24,472 nt of DNA, taken from assembly GCA_001821915.1 (NCBI GenBank), contig MHOR01000029.1:1-24472 (forward strand). Reading direction: 5' to 3'. A model generated the notes under the pieces. The model was not told where the DNA came from and ran no database searches. It was given only the letters and a program-made list of their open reading frames with translations. Position numbers and translations under genes: made by a program. Within the stretch, counting starts at the first letter, position 1. The number at the start of each line of letters is the position of its first letter. Source of the stretch: Candidatus Staskawiczbacteria bacterium RIFCSPHIGHO2_02_FULL_34_10 (GTDB taxonomy: Bacteria > Patescibacteriota > Minisyncoccia > Minisyncoccales > Staskawiczbacteraceae). Shown here piece by piece: positions 22,525-24,472 of this stretch.

Positions 22525-22623
22525 CCGCTTTCAACCAGTGGAACGACGACGAGCGCAATGTGAATGTCAATCGCAACAAGAATGATTGGAATGACAACTG
22601 GTGGTTTGGTGGCGTCCGCAAAT
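22525..22623 (+). repeat. DGR template repeat (TR)
   Basis: This 99-base segment matches the variable region of the target gene except at 14 adenines. In the target's frame it reads as an Asn-rich peptide around NQWNDDERNVNVNRNKNDWN, because AAC and AAT codons, which give the most change under adenine mutation, have been accumulated; this is the typical design of a DGR template. It is on the same strand as the target and the reverse transcriptase. A terminator follows 13 bases after it. Confidence 0.93.
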
Positions 22624-22635
22624 CTCTTTATTTCC

Positions 22636-22664
22636 CCCATCTTTTTAAGGTGGGTTTTCTTTTT
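22636..22664 (+). terminator. Terminator after the template repeat
   Basis: An 8-bp stem (22636-22643 with 22647-22654, one U-G pair) is followed by ttttcttttt. It would end the template RNA and separate it from the reverse transcriptase gene. Confidence 0.7.
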
Positions 22665-22679
22665 ATGGCTTTATGGCTT

Positions 22680-22712
22680 AAAAAAGCGGCGGTGCCTATA
22701 GCTGCCGCCGCC
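22680..22712 (-). terminator. Terminator of avd (minus strand)
   Basis: On the minus strand a 7-bp G+C stem (22705-22711 with 22686-22692) ends in six T (22680-22685). It lies 8 bases after the avd stop, and back to back with the plus-strand terminator of the template. Confidence 0.78.
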
Positions 22713-22718
22713 AGATAT

Positions 22719-23111
22719 CTAGTTCAATGATTTTATCCACCCTCCCAGCATTCTGCCGATCTCATCCAGTTTTTCAGAAAGGCTTATGTACTTTTTATTC
22801 TCCAGCGCTTTTATCTCCCACACCAATTGCAAGAAAAATTTAAGCAAATCTAACTTAGCGGAAGTTCTTCTAAGAAATATTTCTTTTTCTACTTTATTGG
22901 AGTATCCTGCCTTAATAATATTCTCAATCACTTCCAAAAATAAAGCATCAATTTTCGCGCCGAGTGTATACTTTGAATCCTTGGGAATATTGGGCAAAAA
23001 TTTGTGCCATAATTTATATACGGATATCAATTTCCCAAGGATGCTCAATCCAAATTGGCTTGGGGGGGGGTTATTAGGCAAAGAACTATTATGAAAATTA
23101 TTATGAACCAT
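22719..23111 (-). CDS. avd: DGR accessory protein Avd (four-helix bundle)
   Basis: A 130-residue protein matching the Avd/four-helix bundle family: YKLWHKFLPNIPKDSKYTLGAKID is followed by FLEVIENIIKAGYS, SAKLDLLKFFLQLVWEIKAL and SEKLDEIGRMLGGW. Avd forms a basic pentamer that binds the reverse transcriptase and template RNA and is needed for mutagenic cDNA synthesis. It is on the strand opposite to the template and RT, which is unusual: Avd is most often between target and RT on the same strand. Its ATG at 23109-23111 lies inside the first codons of the divergent RT gene. Residues NNPPPSQ of the N-terminus come from a run of nine C (9 G at 23062-23070 on the plus strand), a slippage-prone tract. 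The conserved domain begins after it, so a downstream TTG start is possible. Confidence 0.82.
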   Translation of the reverse strand: MVHNNFHNSSLPNNPPPSQFGLSILGKLISVYKLWHKFLPNIPKDSKYTLGAKIDALFLEVIENIIKAGYSNKVEKEIFLRRTSAKLDLLKFFLQLVWEIKALENKKYISLSEKLDEIGRMLGGWIKSLN

Positions 23112-24080
23112 AAGTATGAAAATTTAATTAGTATTGAAAACTTGCTTTTGGCGTGGAAGAAATTTATTATGGGCAAGAAAAGTAAAAAAGATGCGCAGGA
23201 ATTCCAGTTGCGCCTGATGGATAACATCCTATCACTTCACGCCGACCTTCGCAATGGCGCATACCGGCATGGCGGTTACCAGGAGTTTAAAGTGTATGAC
23301 CCAAAGCCACGAACTATCCACAAGGCCACCGTGCGCGACCGGCTTTTGCACCACGCAGTTTACAGAATTTTGTATCCATTTTTTCAAAAAACATTTATTG
23401 CTGATTCTTTTTCTTGCCAGAATTATAAGGGCATTCATAAGGCGCTAAAAAGATTTTTAGCATTCGGGAGAATTGTCTCCAACAACAACACTCAAACCTG
23501 TTGGATTTTAAAATGCGACATTAGAAAGTTTTTCCATTCCATTGACCAGCAAATTTTACTGAAGATGCTGGATGAAAGGATTTCTGACAAACGCATTGTC
23601 GGGTTGCTCCAAGAAATTATTATTAGTTTTAATAGCGGCAGGCCGCATTGCGGCCTGCCACTGGGCAACCTCACCAGCCAATTATTCTGCAATATTTACA
23701 CGAATGAATTTGACCAGTTTGTAAAACATGCTTTGCGCATCAAATATTATATCAGATACGCAGATGATTTTGTGATTTTTTCAGGGAGTAAAAATTGTTT
23801 GGAAAAGTTAATTCTACTGATAGCAGAATTTTTGGAGCAAAAGCTAAAACTTATTTTACACCCAAATAAAATTTATATTAAAACGCTGTCATCAGGCATG
23901 GATTTTCTAGGTTGGGTGCACTTTTTTGACCATCGAGTATTAAGGAATACTACCAGAAGAAAAATGTTTAGAAAATTAAAGGAAAACTCTAAATCTGAAA
24001 CAATAAGCTCGTATTTTGGGCTGTTAAAACATGGTAATACTGGTAAAATAAAAGAGAGAATTATTAACCTTAGTTTATGA
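23091..24080 (+). CDS. DGR reverse transcriptase
   Basis: A 329-residue reverse transcriptase. The catalytic box is IRYADDFVIF (YADD at 223-226), with the first metal-binding Asp in LKCDIRKFFHSID (D143) and the DGR-type LPLGNLTSQLF (about 189-199; LG..TSQ is the mark of error-prone DGR enzymes). GYQEFKVYDPKPRTIHKATVRDRLLHHAV precedes them in pieces typical of the family, and MDFLGW (thumb side) follows. It copies template RNA into adenine-mutated cDNA that replaces the variable region. I chose ATG 23091 because upstream codons (from 23055) cross the G run; ATG 23103 is an equal alternative. It overlaps the divergent avd start by 21 bases, and its stop overlaps the next gene's start by ATGA. 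A palindrome (23639-23661) encodes part of GRPHCGLPL. Confidence 0.93.
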   Translation: MKIIMNHKYENLISIENLLLAWKKFIMGKKSKKDAQEFQLRLMDNILSLHADLRNGAYRHGGYQEFKVYDPKPRTIHKATVRDRLLHHAVYRILYPFFQKTFIADSFSCQNYKGIHKALKRFLAFGRIVSNNNTQTCWILKCDIRKFFHSIDQQILLKMLDERISDKRIVGLLQEIIISFNSGRPHCGLPLGNLTSQLFCNIYTNEFDQFVKHALRIKYYIRYADDFVIFSGSKNCLEKLILLIAEFLEQKLKLILHPNKIYIKTLSSGMDFLGWVHFFDHRVLRNTTRRKMFRKLKENSKSETISSYFGLLKHGNTGKIKERIINLSL

Positions 24081-24472
24081 CTCAGAAACAAGCGTTGGAT
24101 ATTTTAAAAATGGGGCATAATGTATTTTTGACAGGTGAGCCAGGATCTGGAAAAACACATACGATTAACGAATATGTGGCATATTTACGTCGTCATGGTA
24201 TTGAACCTGCAATTACAGCGTCAACGGGAATTTCTGCGACGCACATAGGCGGCATGACGATTCACTCTTGGAGTGGAATAGGAATTAAAAATGCTTTAGA
24301 CTCCCGCGAACTCAAGCGCATTGCGTTAAGTAAATATATTTCAAAGCGTGTAAAGCGCGCAAAAGTACTTATCATAGACGAAGTTTCAATGCTTTCTAGT
24401 CAAACTTTTTCTATGGTGGATGCTGTTTGCAGAGAGATTAAAAAAAATTCAGATCCGTTTGGAGGCATTCAA
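24077..24472 (+). CDS. Pif1-like DNA helicase, N-terminal part (runs off the window)
   Basis: 132 codons are visible and the frame is open to the window edge. It starts MTQKQALDILKMGHNVFLTG, then Walker A GEPGSGKTHT, TASTGISATHIGG with MTIHSWSGIG, and Walker B VLIIDEVSML, which is the Pif1/RecD-like superfamily 1B pattern. Pif1 helicases unwind RNA-DNA hybrids and G-quadruplexes 5' to 3'. The start shares ATGA with the RT stop, so the two proteins are probably made together. A helicase that removes RNA-DNA hybrids would be a sensible partner for cDNA formation or integration. Pif1-like genes are also common on their own in CPR genomes, so the link is a hypothesis. Confidence 0.88.
   Translation, partial: MTQKQALDILKMGHNVFLTGEPGSGKTHTINEYVAYLRRHGIEPAITASTGISATHIGGMTIHSWSGIGIKNALDSRELKRIALSKYISKRVKRAKVLIIDEVSMLSSQTFSMVDAVCREIKKNSDPFGGIQ

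Noticed and set aside
22494..22730. Plus-strand frame through the template repeat (78 codons)
   Set aside because: The frame is open because the template mimics the target's code; it lacks the target's N-terminal part, crosses the template terminator and has no ribosome binding site.
23639..23661. Palindrome in the RT as an inserted repeat
   Set aside because: It encodes part of the conserved GLPLGN motif region, so the symmetry is more likely chance than insertion.
23232..24091. Other frames within the reverse transcriptase gene
   Set aside because: They overlap the certain RT and show no domain.
1..24472. tRNA, rRNA and CRISPR arrays
   Set aside because: I searched by eye for tRNA T-loop and anticodon arms, rRNA signatures and regularly spaced direct repeats, and found none.

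Overview
The window looks like a chromosomal segment of a Candidate Phyla Radiation (Patescibacteria, probably Parcubacteria-like) bacterium. The supporting signs are: an AT-rich genome with TGA used as an ordinary stop (which argues against the code-25 lineages Gracilibacteria/SR1); shortened core enzymes (a 345-residue phosphoglycerate kinase, a 396-residue RecJ-like protein); a large secreted Thr/Pro-rich protein with peptidoglycan-binding and TIG domains; a VirD4-like ATPase carrying a zinc ribbon; many palindromic and AT-rich repeats, some of them inside genes; and a diversity-generating retroelement (DGR). The lineage call is inference; no rRNA is present.

Layout. 1-908: the 3' end of a gene joining a sigma-70 region 4-like helix-turn-helix to a HARE-HTH domain. 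1155-4625: a 1156-residue exported surface protein. 4626-5297: a non-coding stretch with two long inverted-repeat elements and a terminator. 5298-8926: a small membrane protein, a membrane-anchored protein and a VirD4/TraG-like ATPase, probably a DNA- or protein-export module. 8938-11602: pgk, a recJ-like gene and an RNase H gene, linked by 4-base ATGA overlaps. 11740-12264: rnpB (RNase P RNA) with its promoter and terminator. 12310-17043: a CofE-like/GNAT fusion, murJ and lepA. 17081-19653: a restriction-modification locus, with an MvaI/BcnI-like endonuclease convergent with an unusual LexA-methyltransferase fusion whose promoter carries two SOS-box half-sites. 19752-21239: two small unknown membrane proteins and a RecB/Cas4-like PD-(D/E)XK nuclease. 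21293-24472: a DGR with target gene, template repeat, accessory gene avd (opposite strand), reverse transcriptase, and the start of a Pif1-like helicase overlapping the RT gene by ATGA.

Two systems stand out. (1) The DGR: over 99 aligned bases the target's variable region differs from the template repeat at 14 positions, and every one is a template A read as G in the target. Standard DGR mutagenesis gives A to any base, so a pure A-to-G record is unusual. The target gene is also much richer in G+C than its neighbours and has a strong promoter and a structured leader. (2) The LexA-methyltransferase fusion keeps an apparently intact LexA autocleavage apparatus (Ala-Gly site, Ser and Lys) joined to a TSPPY-type DNA methyltransferase, next to an endonuclease. 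This suggests that DNA damage could cut the methylase from its DNA-binding domain and relieve repression of its own promoter, linking restriction-modification to the SOS response.

Palindromes are a further theme. A perfect 48-base palindrome ends murJ, a sibling with the same 22-base core lies just before rnpB, and other palindromes sit in frame inside the CofE-like, recJ-like and nuclease genes.
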